Under the pieces are notes generated by a model. It worked only from the letters and a program-made list of their open reading frames with translations, was not told the origin of the DNA and made no database searches. Position numbers and translations under genes: made by a program. Below are positions 15,761-25,136 of a stretch of 64,000 nt of DNA, piece by piece. Each line of letters starts with the position of its first letter. Positions within the stretch are counted from its first letter, which is position 1. The DNA comes from Pseudomonadota bacterium (GTDB lineage Bacteria; Pseudomonadota; Gammaproteobacteria; Xanthomonadales; SZUA-38): the NCBI GenBank assembly GCA_039033415.1, contig JBCCCR010000003.1, positions 1 to 64,000 on the forward strand, given 5' to 3'.

Positions 15761-17998
15761 GTGCCAGGACCCTTTTTCAACGAGCTCAAGAAGCGCAACG
15801 TCTTCAAGGTGGGCGCTGCCTACCTCGTGCTCGCCTGGCTGGTTGCACAAATTGCCGATACTGCCGTTCCAGCCTTACATCTGCCGGACTGGATTGTTAC
15901 CGCGGTTTTTTTCTTCGCGCTGATTGGTTTCCCGTTCGCGCTGTTTTTCGCCTGGGTCTTTGAGATAACTCCTGACGGCATCAGGAAAGAATCTGATATC
16001 GCGCCTGCCGAAGCGGCCAGTGCGCACGCCGGTAACAAGCTGGCACTGGGCGTTATCTGCCTGCTGGTGCTGGTGGCAGGCTACTTCATTTACGAGAGCC
16101 GTTTTGCCCCCAAAACCGAGGCGGCCCCCGAGCCAGCTCCTTCGAAAGAACGGCTGACTGCCGCTGAGTCACAGGCGTCAGCGGACAGCACCGATTACAC
16201 CTCAATTGCCGTGTTGCCCTTCGTCAATATGTCGTCCGACCCGGAGCAGGAGTATTTCTCGGACGGCATTTCAGAGGAGTTGCTCAACCTGCTGACGAAA
16301 ATCCCCAGGCTGCAGGTGGCGGCACGAACGTCGTCGTTTCAGTTCAAAGGCAAGAACCAGGACATTCAGGATATTGCGGCAAGGCTTGGCGTTGAGACCA
16401 TTCTCGAAGGCAGCATCCGCAAGAGCGGCTCGAAGGTGCGCATTACAGCGCAGCTCATCAAAGCCGATGATGGCTTTCATATGTGGTCGGATACCTACGA
16501 CCGGGAACTCGACGATATCTTCGTGATTCAGGATGAGATTTCCGCGGCGATTATTGCATCCCTGAAAGAGACGCTTGGCATTGACCTGGTAAGAACCGCC
16601 ACTGAAATCAGGAGCATCAACCCAGAAGCACATGACCTCTACCTGCAAGGCCTCCGAGACCTCTACATTTATACCTTCGACAGCCTTGAGTCCGCGGTTG
16701 GCGCCTTTCAGTCTGCCATTGAACTGGAACCGGATTTTGCCCTGGCCATAATCAAGCTGGCAGAGACTTACCAGTTTCAAATCCAGACAGGCAGCCGCTT
16801 TGACCGGGAGATTCTCGATACGGCTGATTCGATTCTCACCGGTGTTCTTGCCAGCGACCCCGGCGAGGCACAGGCTCATTTCGTACGCTCCCTGATTGCA
16901 TCCAAGCAGGGCAAGCGCAAGCAGGCCGAAGACTACGTTCGAGCCGCCTACAAGCTCAATCCGCATGACGTTAGCGTGATTAACCGGTATGCATCCTTGC
17001 TGGGTTTCAAGCTGGGCGAGGAAAAAACCCGGGAGCTGTTTGCACAGGCAAGGCGGATTGATCCGCTGAATTTTCGCGTCACCTACTACTTTTACAACTA
17101 TCTCATGCATACGCTGCAGGAGTCCGATGAGGCAGAAGCAGTACTGAACGCGGCAGACAAAGACACCACAGACAGTCTTTACCTGGCCGCGCTGTCGTTA
17201 CACTATTTCGAGATGGGCGAACCGGCTAAAGCACTTCACTACAACAACCTGTCAGCGGCCTACGACCCGCTGGACCCGGAGGGTCCGCTCTTTACTTCCT
17301 TCCTGGAACTGTGCCTGGGTGATGGCGCGAGTGCCCTTCAGTCGGCGGACGCGTCGCTGGCGCTTAACGAATGGCTGGGCGATGCGATCGTTGCAAAAGT
17401 CGATGCACTTGTTCACCTCGGCGACGAGGAGGCCGCCCTTGCGTTGGCGCTGCGTGTTCTGGATGACCCGCAATACTCGTACCGCAGAGTCACGAGGGCC
17501 GACCTCCTGGCAAAGGCGGTTTCCGTTCTCATGAATCGCAATGAGCTGCGGACGGCGGAACAACTGATTCGCCAGCACTATCCAGATGCCGGAGCCCTGG
17601 TAAAGCCAACCGAACCGCAGTCCAAGTCGTCAGATGAAGGCGCCTTGGCAATTGGGTTACTATCGACGGTATTGCGTGCGCTGGGCAATGAAGAAGAAGC
17701 GCAAGCCGTAGCTCGCAGCCTCGACTTGCTGGACGAGGACCACTTTACGCGTAGACAGGCGAAACTCTCGCCGAGAAACCACCTGGCTCTTGCCGAGGTT
17801 AGCGCTATACGAAACAGGGATGATTTGGCGCTGGGTTACCTGGAGTCGTTGCCAAACGGCATTTTTCCGGTCTGGTGGCGATCCCGGGTTTTGCAGTCGC
17901 CGCTGTTCATGCACCTGCAGGACAATTCGCGGTTCAATACTCTCAATGCGCAGTTTGAAAATACGATGACCGAGCAAGCGAGCATGCAGGGTCAGTAA
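15761..17998 (+). CDS. Membrane-anchored TolB-like/TPR protein
   Basis: 745 residues, GTG start. The N-terminus (FFNELKKRNVFKVGAAYLV) with two membrane segments at about 18-38 and 44-66, and a third near 90-107, is a standard head of gammaproteobacterial TolB/TPR proteins. Residues 145-285 form the TolB/FlgO-like domain (IAVLPFVNMSSDPEQEYFSDGI, then TSSFQFKGK), and the rest is tetratricopeptide repeats to the C-terminus. In relatives the head is often fused to a cyclase or winged-helix domain; neither is present here. Role unknown, probably an envelope-associated scaffold or signalling protein. A hairpin follows 8 bases after the stop. Confidence 0.85.
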   Translation: MPGPFFNELKKRNVFKVGAAYLVLAWLVAQIADTAVPALHLPDWIVTAVFFFALIGFPFALFFAWVFEITPDGIRKESDIAPAEAASAHAGNKLALGVICLLVLVAGYFIYESRFAPKTEAAPEPAPSKERLTAAESQASADSTDYTSIAVLPFVNMSSDPEQEYFSDGISEELLNLLTKIPRLQVAARTSSFQFKGKNQDIQDIAARLGVETILEGSIRKSGSKVRITAQLIKADDGFHMWSDTYDRELDDIFVIQDEISAAIIASLKETLGIDLVRTATEIRSINPEAHDLYLQGLRDLYIYTFDSLESAVGAFQSAIELEPDFALAIIKLAETYQFQIQTGSRFDREILDTADSILTGVLASDPGEAQAHFVRSLIASKQGKRKQAEDYVRAAYKLNPHDVSVINRYASLLGFKLGEEKTRELFAQARRIDPLNFRVTYYFYNYLMHTLQESDEAEAVLNAADKDTTDSLYLAALSLHYFEMGEPAKALHYNNLSAAYDPLDPEGPLFTSFLELCLGDGASALQSADASLALNEWLGDAIVAKVDALVHLGDEEAALALALRVLDDPQYSYRRVTRADLLAKAVSVLMNRNELRTAEQLIRQHYPDAGALVKPTEPQSKSSDEGALAIGLLSTVLRALGNEEEAQAVARSLDLLDEDHFTRRQAKLSPRNHLALAEVSAIRNRDDLALGYLESLPNGIFPVWWRSRVLQSPLFMHLQDNSRFNTLNAQFENTMTEQASMQGQ

Positions 17999-18005
17999 TT
18001 GCTAG

Positions 18006-18023
18006 CTCGAGATCATTCTCGAG
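18006..18023 (+). terminator. Hairpin after the TPR gene
   Basis: CTCGAGA-TCAT-TCTCGAG, a perfect 7-base stem with a 4-base loop, 8 bases after the stop codon. There is no T tract, so termination is only suggested by position. Confidence 0.4.
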
Positions 18024-18042
18024 TCGGCGCACATGGTGCCTC

Positions 18043-18150
18043 TTATGCAGCGCGCAACTCCTCCTGCAATCGCGACGGCGCAAACGGCTTGGACAGGGAC
18101 AGCCGATCGCGGACCGGCGGATTGCGCTGACGCCCAGCGGTTGTTCTGGA
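18043..18150 (-). pseudogene. Possible C-terminal remnant of a response-regulator receiver domain
   Basis: The minus frame ending at the TAA at 18045-18043 reads LSLSKPFAPSRLQEELRAA, which matches the end of receiver domains (L-x-K-P-F-x-P-x-x-L, then a helix). No phospho-acceptor Asp can be found upstream in frame. This is a short match only. Confidence 0.3.
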
Positions 18151-18500
18151 GGGAAGAGCAGTATCGGGGTGAGTTTCTGGGGTCGGAGTGAAGGGACAGA
18201 GTAAACCCACATAGCTCAAGTTGACGCCGCGAGGATTAGTTGGCTTTGATATCGCGCTTGTCGAACGTACGTTCGGCGTGTTTATCCTGAGCGCTGTCGC
18301 AGCGAGTCAAGACGCCTTTGCGACGCTTACGGTTCCCTATGGCTTTGCAATCCTTGAAAGAAGTGCATTGAAAGTTCCAGAGTAAGTATGAGGCGGCTTT
18401 TTGCGACGTCGAATAAAGAGGTCATGACCAGGTTGCACCCTGAAGTCAACCAAATTGGGTCCGGCTCGTTGTTAGCTGCACGGACACGTGGAACACAGTG

Positions 18501-19856
18501 ATGCTAACTCGATTCATTCCTTTTCTTCTCCTTCTGCTGCCAAGCCTGGCTGGCGGAACGATGTTGCCTGCTGATGAAGCTACCTATGCGGTCCGCGTGA
18601 CCGGCGCTATCACCTACGGCTCGGGTACCAGCCAGGGTGGTACAGCCACCAAAGACCTGCTGCTTGACCTGTATGAGCCGGTCCTGGAGGACAACAGCGT
18701 CGGGCCGCTGCCGGTAGTCATCTTGATCCACGGCGGCGGCTATACCGGCGGCTCCAGACTCGACGACCGACTGGTAACTATGGCGGAAGATTTTGCGTCG
18801 CGCGGGTGGATCGCCGCGTCGATCGACTATCGACTGGTTGGAGACGAGCCGATTCCCTCTGAGCGCTACCAGGTGATGGTCGACGAAACGCTTGCGGGGC
18901 TCGGTCGGGGGGTCAGCAGCGATGAGGAGACGACGCTGAACACGATTGTTTCAGCCGCAGAGGACGCGGCCACGGCAACGGATTGGATCATCGCCAATGC
19001 GCCAGACATCAACGCCGATGCGGCGCGAATCGGGCTGCTCGGGTCGTCGGCGGGAGCCTTTATCTCCATCAACGCCGCCTATACGGTTGATGAGTACGAC
19101 ATCGCCGGGTACGACTACAGTTTTGTCGTTGATCTGTGGGGCGGAAGCAGTCTGCCACCGGAAGACGATCTTGCCGCAGCAACTGTGATTGATGGCAATG
19201 AGCCGCCGCTATTTATTGTCCACGGAACGGCGGATGCAACGGTGAGCTTCGCGAAATCCGAAGTGCTGGTCGATCGCGCGCAGGCTGTTGGCCTGGAGTA
19301 TGAGTTCTACCCGGTTGAGGGGGCGGGACATGGCTACGGGTCCACAGGCTTCCTTGACGCTGCTGTGACCGGCGAGGGGACGCTGTTTGACCGGGCCCTG
19401 GCCTGGACCGCTGATCTGGCGCGAGCCAAGGCAACGGTGTTCATCAATCCGGCCATGGAGGGCGCCTGGTACAACCCGGAGACTGACGGGCAGGGCATCT
19501 TCATTGATCTGGACCCGCAGGCGGGCACGGTGTTTGTCGGCTGGTTCACCTTCGATACGGTCGACGGCAACAGCCCCGGAAATCTGATCGGCGCAAACCA
19601 GCGCTGGTTTACCGCGTTTGGCCAATTCGTCGGCAACCGAGCAACGCTCGAGGTGTTTGAGACCACCGGCGGGCGGTTCAACGATCCGTCATTGGTCACG
19701 ACGGCACCCGTTGGGACCGCCAGCCTGGTGTTCAGTGACTGTTTATCGGGCACCTTTCAGTTCGAGCTGCCCGGTTATGCGCTTGAAGACACCGTTCCCT
19801 TGCTGCGAAACCTGTCTGACAGCCGATGCGAAACCCTCGGGGCGAGTCCGCGCTAG
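18501..19856 (+). CDS. Secreted carboxylesterase-like alpha/beta hydrolase with C-terminal W-x-N-P domain
   Basis: 451 residues. Signal peptide (LIPLL-type, about 1-20) then an esterase/lipase fold of the BD-FAE type: HGGGYTGG oxyanion motif, a second D-Y-R-L region, nucleophile elbow GSSAGA, D in VHGTADATV and H in GAGHGYG. The last 150 residues are a separate domain beginning GAWYNPETDGQG with IFIDL and GWFTFD strands; a related domain sits at the N-terminus of the YHYH protein at 21242-22678. A secreted esterase with a surface or carbohydrate-related accessory domain is likely. The ATG at 18501 is preferred over an adjacent GTG. Confidence 0.8.
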   Translation: MLTRFIPFLLLLLPSLAGGTMLPADEATYAVRVTGAITYGSGTSQGGTATKDLLLDLYEPVLEDNSVGPLPVVILIHGGGYTGGSRLDDRLVTMAEDFASRGWIAASIDYRLVGDEPIPSERYQVMVDETLAGLGRGVSSDEETTLNTIVSAAEDAATATDWIIANAPDINADAARIGLLGSSAGAFISINAAYTVDEYDIAGYDYSFVVDLWGGSSLPPEDDLAAATVIDGNEPPLFIVHGTADATVSFAKSEVLVDRAQAVGLEYEFYPVEGAGHGYGSTGFLDAAVTGEGTLFDRALAWTADLARAKATVFINPAMEGAWYNPETDGQGIFIDLDPQAGTVFVGWFTFDTVDGNSPGNLIGANQRWFTAFGQFVGNRATLEVFETTGGRFNDPSLVTTAPVGTASLVFSDCLSGTFQFELPGYALEDTVPLLRNLSDSRCETLGASPR

Positions 19857-20015
19857 GCGCGGGCTACGTCCCGCCCGCAATGTAGGCCGCTGGGAAATTC
19901 AGGGGTCTTGAATTGCGACAATTTCGCGCCGTTGAGTTTGGCATGTTGCACCGCAAGTTCTGACCCCGCTTCTTGACTCCGCGCCTTAGTTGCCTGTGCT
20001 ATCTGTGATGTGCCG

Positions 20016-20660
20016 CTACTCTTGGAGCAAGAGGTTTATGTCCGTAGTCAAGTCCACGATCGCAGTCTCAGAAAGGCCATTGTAGACCCCGCGAATACGC
20101 TTGTTTTTGTCGATCAACAGCAGCTTCTCGGTGTGCAAAAAATCGCCATCTCCCTTCGCCTCACCCATGTCTTCGCTGGCGAAGTAGGCTTGCTTGGCGA
20201 TACTGTAGATCGCCGCCTTGGGCCCGGTGACCAGATCCCACTTTTCGCTGCGAATCTTGTGTCTGTCGGCATAGCGGTGCAGCACCGGGACCTGATCCAC
20301 TTCCGGCATCGCTGAGTGTGAAAGAATGCGGACGTTATCGTTGGCTAGAAATGTCTTTTGGATAACAGACAGTCTTGTAACCAGTGTCGGGCAAATGCCA
20401 GGACAGCTGGTGAAGAAAAAGGAAGCAACGTAGACCTTGCCGTCGAAGTCTTGGTTGGTGACCGCTTCCCCGTCCTGATTGGTAAAGCTGAAATCCGGGA
20501 TGCGGTGAAAGCCTTGCAGTTCTTCTGCATCATCTTCCAACCAGTGCGGGGTAAAATTTTCGGCGTTGTAATACGGCAGAGCTGACGTCTCAGCAGCAGC
20601 AGACAGCTGGCATTGAGCGAGAATCACAAAGGTGAAGCACCCGACCAGGAGAGCCTTCAC
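20016..20660 (-). CDS. SCO1/SenC-family copper-binding thioredoxin-fold protein
   Basis: 214 residues with a Sec signal (cleavage near SAAAE). The SCO motif CPGIC gives C86 and C90, and H176 in FLHTEK is the third copper ligand. SCO proteins deliver copper to cytochrome oxidase CuA or act as thiol/copper redox proteins. No oxidase gene is nearby; instead it is the third gene of an operon with a MORN-like protein (overlap of four bases) and a YHYH protein, suggesting a copper-related or redox role for that set. Confidence 0.9.
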   Translation of the reverse strand: MKALLVGCFTFVILAQCQLSAAAETSALPYYNAENFTPHWLEDDAEELQGFHRIPDFSFTNQDGEAVTNQDFDGKVYVASFFFTSCPGICPTLVTRLSVIQKTFLANDNVRILSHSAMPEVDQVPVLHRYADRHKIRSEKWDLVTGPKAAIYSIAKQAYFASEDMGEAKGDGDFLHTEKLLLIDKNKRIRGVYNGLSETAIVDLTTDINLLLQE

Positions 20661-21223
20661 GATGACTCCTCATCAACGATTTCTACGCAGAGGTCAGCAT
20701 TATTGAGCCCATATAGCCGACCGTTACGTATCTCAAAATTCCGGAAAAGCTTGCCGTTTTTTCGCCAGGCTTGTTGTAGCCCCGTCGGCTCACCCATTTG
20801 ATAACGGGCCAACTTAAATTTTTTGCCATCCGGGTACCAGCCCCAAGACTCACCGTGAGGCAAATCGTTTACATAAAGCGAACTGGATCGCAGCGTTCCG
20901 TTGGCCCACCAGGTCCTCGACCCGCCGTGCCGCTTCCCGTCAACAAACCACACCTCGTAACCCAGGCGACCGTCAGGAAAAAAATTGCGTGAAAACCCGT
21001 GGCGCTTGCCGTCCACAAAACGATCCGCCGTTGCGACTTCGCCATTGTGGTAGTACCCGTAAACCTCCCCAGTAAACGGCTCATTGTTTTTCATGCGCAG
21101 TCCGTCGCGCGGGTTGATACGAATTTGTTCGGCCGTCACAGCCCCTTTGCCCGCATCGGCGTCAGGTACATTGCCAGTGAGCATGGCCACCGTGAGAGGC
21201 ATCATTACGAGTGAAATCCACAT
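20657..21223 (-). CDS. Exported MORN-variant (YwqK-like) repeat protein
   Basis: About 188 residues from the ATG at 21223, chosen because GGAG lies nine bases before it and it opens a signal peptide; a TTG 15 bases upstream is also open. It carries five or more repeats of the form G-x-x-x-x-W-Y/F-x-x-G-K (for example YHNGEV, FFPDGRL, WWANGTL, WYPDGKK, WRKNGKL), the MORN_2/YwqK pattern. Function is unknown; such repeats usually mediate protein or membrane contacts. It sits between the YHYH and SCO1 genes and overlaps the latter by four bases. Confidence 0.8.
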   Translation of the reverse strand: MWISLVMMPLTVAMLTGNVPDADAGKGAVTAEQIRINPRDGLRMKNNEPFTGEVYGYYHNGEVATADRFVDGKRHGFSRNFFPDGRLGYEVWFVDGKRHGGSRTWWANGTLRSSSLYVNDLPHGESWGWYPDGKKFKLARYQMGEPTGLQQAWRKNGKLFRNFEIRNGRLYGLNNADLCVEIVDEESS

Positions 21224-21241
21224 GACAACAGTCTCCAATTC

Positions 21242-22678
21242 TCAGTTCGTAATGGGGTTCGGCGTACCTTGATAGGCGTCGTCAAACAACACGTAGGCAT
21301 CCTTGCCGTTCACCGTTGCGTAGATCTGGTTTTTGATGTGGTAGTGATAGACCGGGGTATCCGGAGAGTATTGGGTGAGCCCAACATGTCCGCCGGACGC
21401 ATCGAGGTCAGTGGGATGTTCATTACTGGGCCAGTCTCGGCGGCCGTAAAGGAAAAACCCGTCTCGTAAAATTGCGAACAGCTCGTAGTCATCGTTGGTG
21501 ATTGGAGTCGGCTCCAGATGGTAGTGATAGACCTGCGGGCCTGTGTGCGCACCATAGTCGTCAAAGCCGGAAATTACGCCTTGGTTCAGGCTGTCGGCTG
21601 GGCCTTCCTGGTCGTTAAAAATGGGTGCGCCTGTGATTGCGATGCCGATCGGCCCCAGCGTGGTGCTGGTTGGTGAGTCGGCCAGCGCGGGGTTGATCGG
21701 CACGGTGAGAAAATAGCGATTGGTGTAGCTCTCAATGAAGCCCGGCGACATCCTGCTGACGGTCGTTTCCGGCCCCGCCTCGACATATAGTCCGCTGTCG
21801 CCATCGGGATCCCAATAGGGGGACGGATGATCGGGCCGGCCAGCAGCTTCCAGCGTCACCGTCCCGTCTTCGATGTTGCCGACAACAGTCACGTTGCTGC
21901 CAAAAGCAGAAAAGGTAAGCGGCAGCTCGCTGGCGGTTTCGCTTGCGGTATCCAGGGGCACATCGTCTACGCGGGTGGCGACAACCTGGGTTGAGTCTGC
22001 GCTGCTCTCACCGGCATAGAATCGGTTGGTCTCCGGCATTTTGATAGGAAGTGCTATATCGTCCTGTGCAAAGGTAAGGCTCAGCCCGGTGTCGCTGGAG
22101 GAAATGCTGCCGATGCTCTCCCCGCTTGCCAGGCTGCTGACCGTACTGCTGGTCCCGCTGTCTGTTTCGATCTGCACCAGCTGCATGCTGCCGATGCCGC
22201 TGTCCAGGGTCGACAAGGCCCATTGGCCGGACAGCTGCTCCAGGGTTCCGCCAAAGGCCCAAAAGGTACGCTCGATAGGAATGGTCTCACCTTCCCAGGC
22301 GAGGGTACCGGCCTGATTGCTGGTGAAGTTGATGACGGCGACACCCTGGGCGGAATCGCTCGTTGTGGGGGCATTAAAGGCACAGGCGATGCACTGTCCG
22401 TTCAGGCTTTCGAAGGTATCGCCAACAAAGGTTCCGATTTCGGTTGTGGAGGTCTCGTCCGGACTATAAATCCCCTGGATTGTGAGCCATTCGGGGAGCC
22501 CGTCCGCGGCGTAGTGAAAAGAGGCGATGAACATGATGTTGTTCTGTCGCTCGATCAGGTAGCCACGCCCCGGCTCGTTTGGATTCCACCACCACCCGTC
22601 TTCCGGATATTCCGCGGCCAGGGCGGAACAGGAGAACGCCATGAACACGGTAAAAACCGAAGCTCGAATTCTGAACAT
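21242..22678 (-). CDS. Secreted YHYH-domain protein with N-terminal W-x-N-P domain
   Basis: 478 residues with a Sec signal (cleavage near ALAAE). Residues about 24-150 form the GWWWNPNEPGRGY domain also seen in the esterase at 18501-19856. The C-terminal half (from about 290) is a YHYH domain: VYHYHLEP and a second PVYHYHIK, plus a G-R-R-D-W segment. YHYH proteins are extracellular and of unclear function; the paired Tyr-His motifs suggest metal binding. It is the first gene of the YHYH-MORN-SCO1 operon with a 15-20 base gap to the next gene. Confidence 0.82.
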   Translation of the reverse strand: MFRIRASVFTVFMAFSCSALAAEYPEDGWWWNPNEPGRGYLIERQNNIMFIASFHYAADGLPEWLTIQGIYSPDETSTTEIGTFVGDTFESLNGQCIACAFNAPTTSDSAQGVAVINFTSNQAGTLAWEGETIPIERTFWAFGGTLEQLSGQWALSTLDSGIGSMQLVQIETDSGTSSTVSSLASGESIGSISSSDTGLSLTFAQDDIALPIKMPETNRFYAGESSADSTQVVATRVDDVPLDTASETASELPLTFSAFGSNVTVVGNIEDGTVTLEAAGRPDHPSPYWDPDGDSGLYVEAGPETTVSRMSPGFIESYTNRYFLTVPINPALADSPTSTTLGPIGIAITGAPIFNDQEGPADSLNQGVISGFDDYGAHTGPQVYHYHLEPTPITNDDYELFAILRDGFFLYGRRDWPSNEHPTDLDASGGHVGLTQYSPDTPVYHYHIKNQIYATVNGKDAYVLFDDAYQGTPNPITN

Positions 22679-22810
22679 TTTGGAAGACTCCGCTCTATGG
22701 ATGGGTGAAGCCTAGGTATCAATTGTGCGGAGAATAAGGAGAAACTGTGGAGTCTTGGCTCTTACCACGCGGGATGTTGAGTGTGCACCTGTGTGAAACG
22801 GAGTCTGAAA

Positions 22811-22834
22811 CGGGGTCAGGTTAATTTTCTTTCA
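22811..22834 (+). repeat. GGGGTCAG-type dispersed repeat, copy B
   Basis: CGGGGTCAGGTTAATTTTCT then TTCAG, nearly the same as 15340-15363. It lies in the gap between the YHYH gene and the next plus-strand gene, where I see no other feature. Confidence 0.55.
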
Positions 22835-22993
22835 GGGTATTCCTTCAAACTCTAGGGACAAGAAGCTCAGGGGGCGTCCGGGGCAAGGAATTCAGGGGCA
22901 TCAGCCACTTCGGGTATCGACACGGAGCCGAAATCCGTGCTTCGGATCATGCTTGCTATAGTGGCGCTCCAACAGAGTAAGGAATGGGCGAAG

Positions 22994-23449
22994 ATGGAAA
23001 CGGAGTTGTTGCCCTTGGGCGCGCCCGAACTGGGGATGACAAGAGGGGAGATGTTGGAGCACATCGACTTTCTCTGGAACTACATACATTCGCAAATTGA
23101 ATTTACGATCCAGATCGTCTTCGCATGGCTGATCGCGATGTTCTTCACCGCGAAGCAGTTAAAAATGTCGCAATTCATCGCAGCGCACGTTTTTTATCTG
23201 ATGTTCCTGACTCGACAGTACTTTGGCATCGCGGACAGTCAAGCCGCTTTGGGAGTGTGGTACGACAGAATCGCGCTCCCCAACATTGACAGTGTCAAGG
23301 CGGAAGATCCGCTTCTCGTTTTTTTTAATAGTTTTTCCGGGTACTTTGAACAGTTCCTTTTTGTGGCAGTCGTGGCTGGTACGATTTGGTGGTCCTTCAG
23401 TTGCAGAACGGAAAGGTCCCGGACGATAATCGCCAGCTCGCCAGATTGA
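22994..23449 (+). CDS. Hypothetical membrane protein
   Basis: About 151 residues from the ATG at 22994 (an upstream ATG at 22937 would add 19 residues with no benefit). Hydrophobic segments at about 40-58, 64-80 and 120-137 suggest three membrane helices; an N-terminal acidic part with LDFLWNYIHSQI should be periplasmic or cytoplasmic helix. No family recognised. It converges with the SGNH-hydrolase gene, so it is a single transcription unit. Confidence 0.6.
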   Translation: METELLPLGAPELGMTRGEMLEHIDFLWNYIHSQIEFTIQIVFAWLIAMFFTAKQLKMSQFIAAHVFYLMFLTRQYFGIADSQAALGVWYDRIALPNIDSVKAEDPLLVFFNSFSGYFEQFLFVAVVAGTIWWSFSCRTERSRTIIASSPD

Positions 23450-23464
23450 TTGCTACTGGGAATC

Positions 23465-24616
23465 TCAGAGCTCAGCATCAAAGGGGTCTCGCTCCTCGAT
23501 CCACTGGCGGAGCACCTCTGCCACCACACGATGTCCCGCCGGCGTCCAGTGCCCGTCATTTTCGAAGTACGTGCGCTCGCCTGTTCGCTCGGCGGCGCGG
23601 AGTGCCTGCGTCGGGTCGAGCACCGGAATAGATTCCGAATCCCCCCACGCTGCCAGGGCAGCGGCCAGCGGATCGTCGTTGGCGGCTCGCTGGGCGCATA
23701 GCTCCGCCTCGTATTGACACAGACGCGGGTACTGCCCGATGAGCGTCGCAAAAGGCACATAAAGCAGGACCACATTACTGCCCCGTTTACGAGCCCGGCG
23801 TGCCAGGTCGCGAACGTGCCCGAGCGCTCGCTGCGCGCTGAAATCGAGCGCTCCTCGATCGAGGGGCTCCAGCTCCGACGGCAGGACAGGAGTAGCGTTG
23901 TTCCGACGGAGGTTCGCCAGCACCAGGCGGCCCGTCCACGATTGCGCCAGCAACCGACCAACCCCTTGCAGCCGCGGCACAAAAGGCCGGGCTGGTGAGT
24001 CGAAATAGCCCTCGGCGTTGACCATCAGGCTGCGGCTGCCGAGACCGATCCATTGTTCGCGCTCGTCGTACCAATAGATAACGTCCTGTTGATCCGCACC
24101 GAGATCGTTCCAGGCGAACAGCTGAACCACCAAGAGTTCCTTTGGCAGGTATTGCGGATTTTGCTTGAGGAAAAAATCGTAGTATGGGGGGCTATGCCCA
24201 TTGGGGTACGCCAGCGGTTCCACTCTTCGGTTCACCAACAGTTTTTCCAGCTGGGCGCCATACCGCTCCTCAACCTCTACCGCCCAACCGAAGGCGAAGG
24301 AGTCTCCCACGATAGTCACGTCGGGCTGGGCCAGGACCTTTCGATCAGACCGAAAACCCTGGGCATTTGTCCTTACCTGAGTGCAAAACTCATCGCGGCA
24401 AAAACGCCTTTCGTGATGGGGCTTGGGCGCATAGAAAATACCCGTCAGCTGAGGAACAAAGCCGCCGAGCCACACCTGATTGGCCGGGTAAAGATGGAGA
24501 TTGGCCGGTCGCGTGGCGCTGACCCAGGACCAGACCGCTAGCTCACTCAGACCGCCAGCCAATACGGCGGTGATCAAAACCAGAGCGCCCCAGAACATCC
24601 CCTCGCGCCCCGTCAT
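23465..24616 (-). CDS. Membrane-anchored SGNH/GDSL-type hydrolase
   Basis: 383 residues with an N-terminal membrane segment (about 8-30). Block I is GDSFAFGW with the nucleophilic Ser, an Asn-rich block II/III is around FAWNDLGAD, and block V NDGHWTPAGH supplies the Asp-His pair. The fold matches SGNH O-acyltransferase/esterase-like proteins facing the periplasm (AlgX/DltD-like in style). The natural substrate may be a cell-envelope glycan acetyl group. It is not linked to an acyltransferase gene here, so the role is open. Confidence 0.75.
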   Translation of the reverse strand: MTGREGMFWGALVLITAVLAGGLSELAVWSWVSATRPANLHLYPANQVWLGGFVPQLTGIFYAPKPHHERRFCRDEFCTQVRTNAQGFRSDRKVLAQPDVTIVGDSFAFGWAVEVEERYGAQLEKLLVNRRVEPLAYPNGHSPPYYDFFLKQNPQYLPKELLVVQLFAWNDLGADQQDVIYWYDEREQWIGLGSRSLMVNAEGYFDSPARPFVPRLQGVGRLLAQSWTGRLVLANLRRNNATPVLPSELEPLDRGALDFSAQRALGHVRDLARRARKRGSNVVLLYVPFATLIGQYPRLCQYEAELCAQRAANDDPLAAALAAWGDSESIPVLDPTQALRAAERTGERTYFENDGHWTPAGHRVVAEVLRQWIEERDPFDAEL

Positions 24617-24784
24617 GCCGGTTAGCCTGCCATTCCTTGAAAAGCTCGCCTAAACCACACAACCCCAATCCCCAAGCGCTGAATGAAGCTAGGCTAGGAC
24701 ACATTCACTGAAAGTCCGCTGAACAACCTCGAAACCTGTCGATACTTCTGAGCTTGGGTGGGCACCCCATGTCACAATGACGCC

Positions 24785-25111
24785 ATGAGCAAGCGCGTTT
24801 TTGATGCCCGGTCAGCGCCGGAGGAAGAGATCCAGGGCGTAAAGGAAACGTTGGATGGGGCCGGCATTCAATACTATGAAACCAAAACCGGGACCTGGGG
24901 CTTCGGCAGCGCGGGGCTCTGGCTCTATGACGATGCTGACCATCGGCGAGCCCGCGAGCTCATCGACGAGTTTCAGACGCGCTGGGTTGAGCAAGCACGC
25001 TCTCAGGGCGAACGCCCCTCCATGCGCTGGTCGATGCTTCCGCTACTGGCAGGTTTTGTGGGCCTTCTCATCTGGGCGTTCTGGAGCTTGCTCAAGTCCC
25101 TGGGAAGCTGA
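24785..25111 (+). CDS. DUF6164-like small membrane protein
   Basis: 108 residues from the ATG at 24785. The N-terminal 70 residues have the ferredoxin-like pattern of DUF2007/DUF6164 proteins (EEEIQGVKETLDGAGIQYY, then ARELIDEFQ), followed by a single C-terminal membrane helix (about 86-104). Function unknown in the family. It is monocistronic and converges with the next gene, 25 bases away. Confidence 0.7.
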   Translation: MSKRVFDARSAPEEEIQGVKETLDGAGIQYYETKTGTWGFGSAGLWLYDDADHRRARELIDEFQTRWVEQARSQGERPSMRWSMLPLLAGFVGLLIWAFWSLLKSLGS

Positions 25112-25136
25112 GCTTGTTTCCTCAACCACTGCCATT

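Larger units (their letters stand above)
17999..18500. other. Intergenic region with a possible response-regulator remnant
   Basis: About 500 bases without an intact gene. It includes the hairpin, a possible receiver-domain tail and a short GGGGTGAG repeat relative. Nothing else is supported. Confidence 0.4.
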
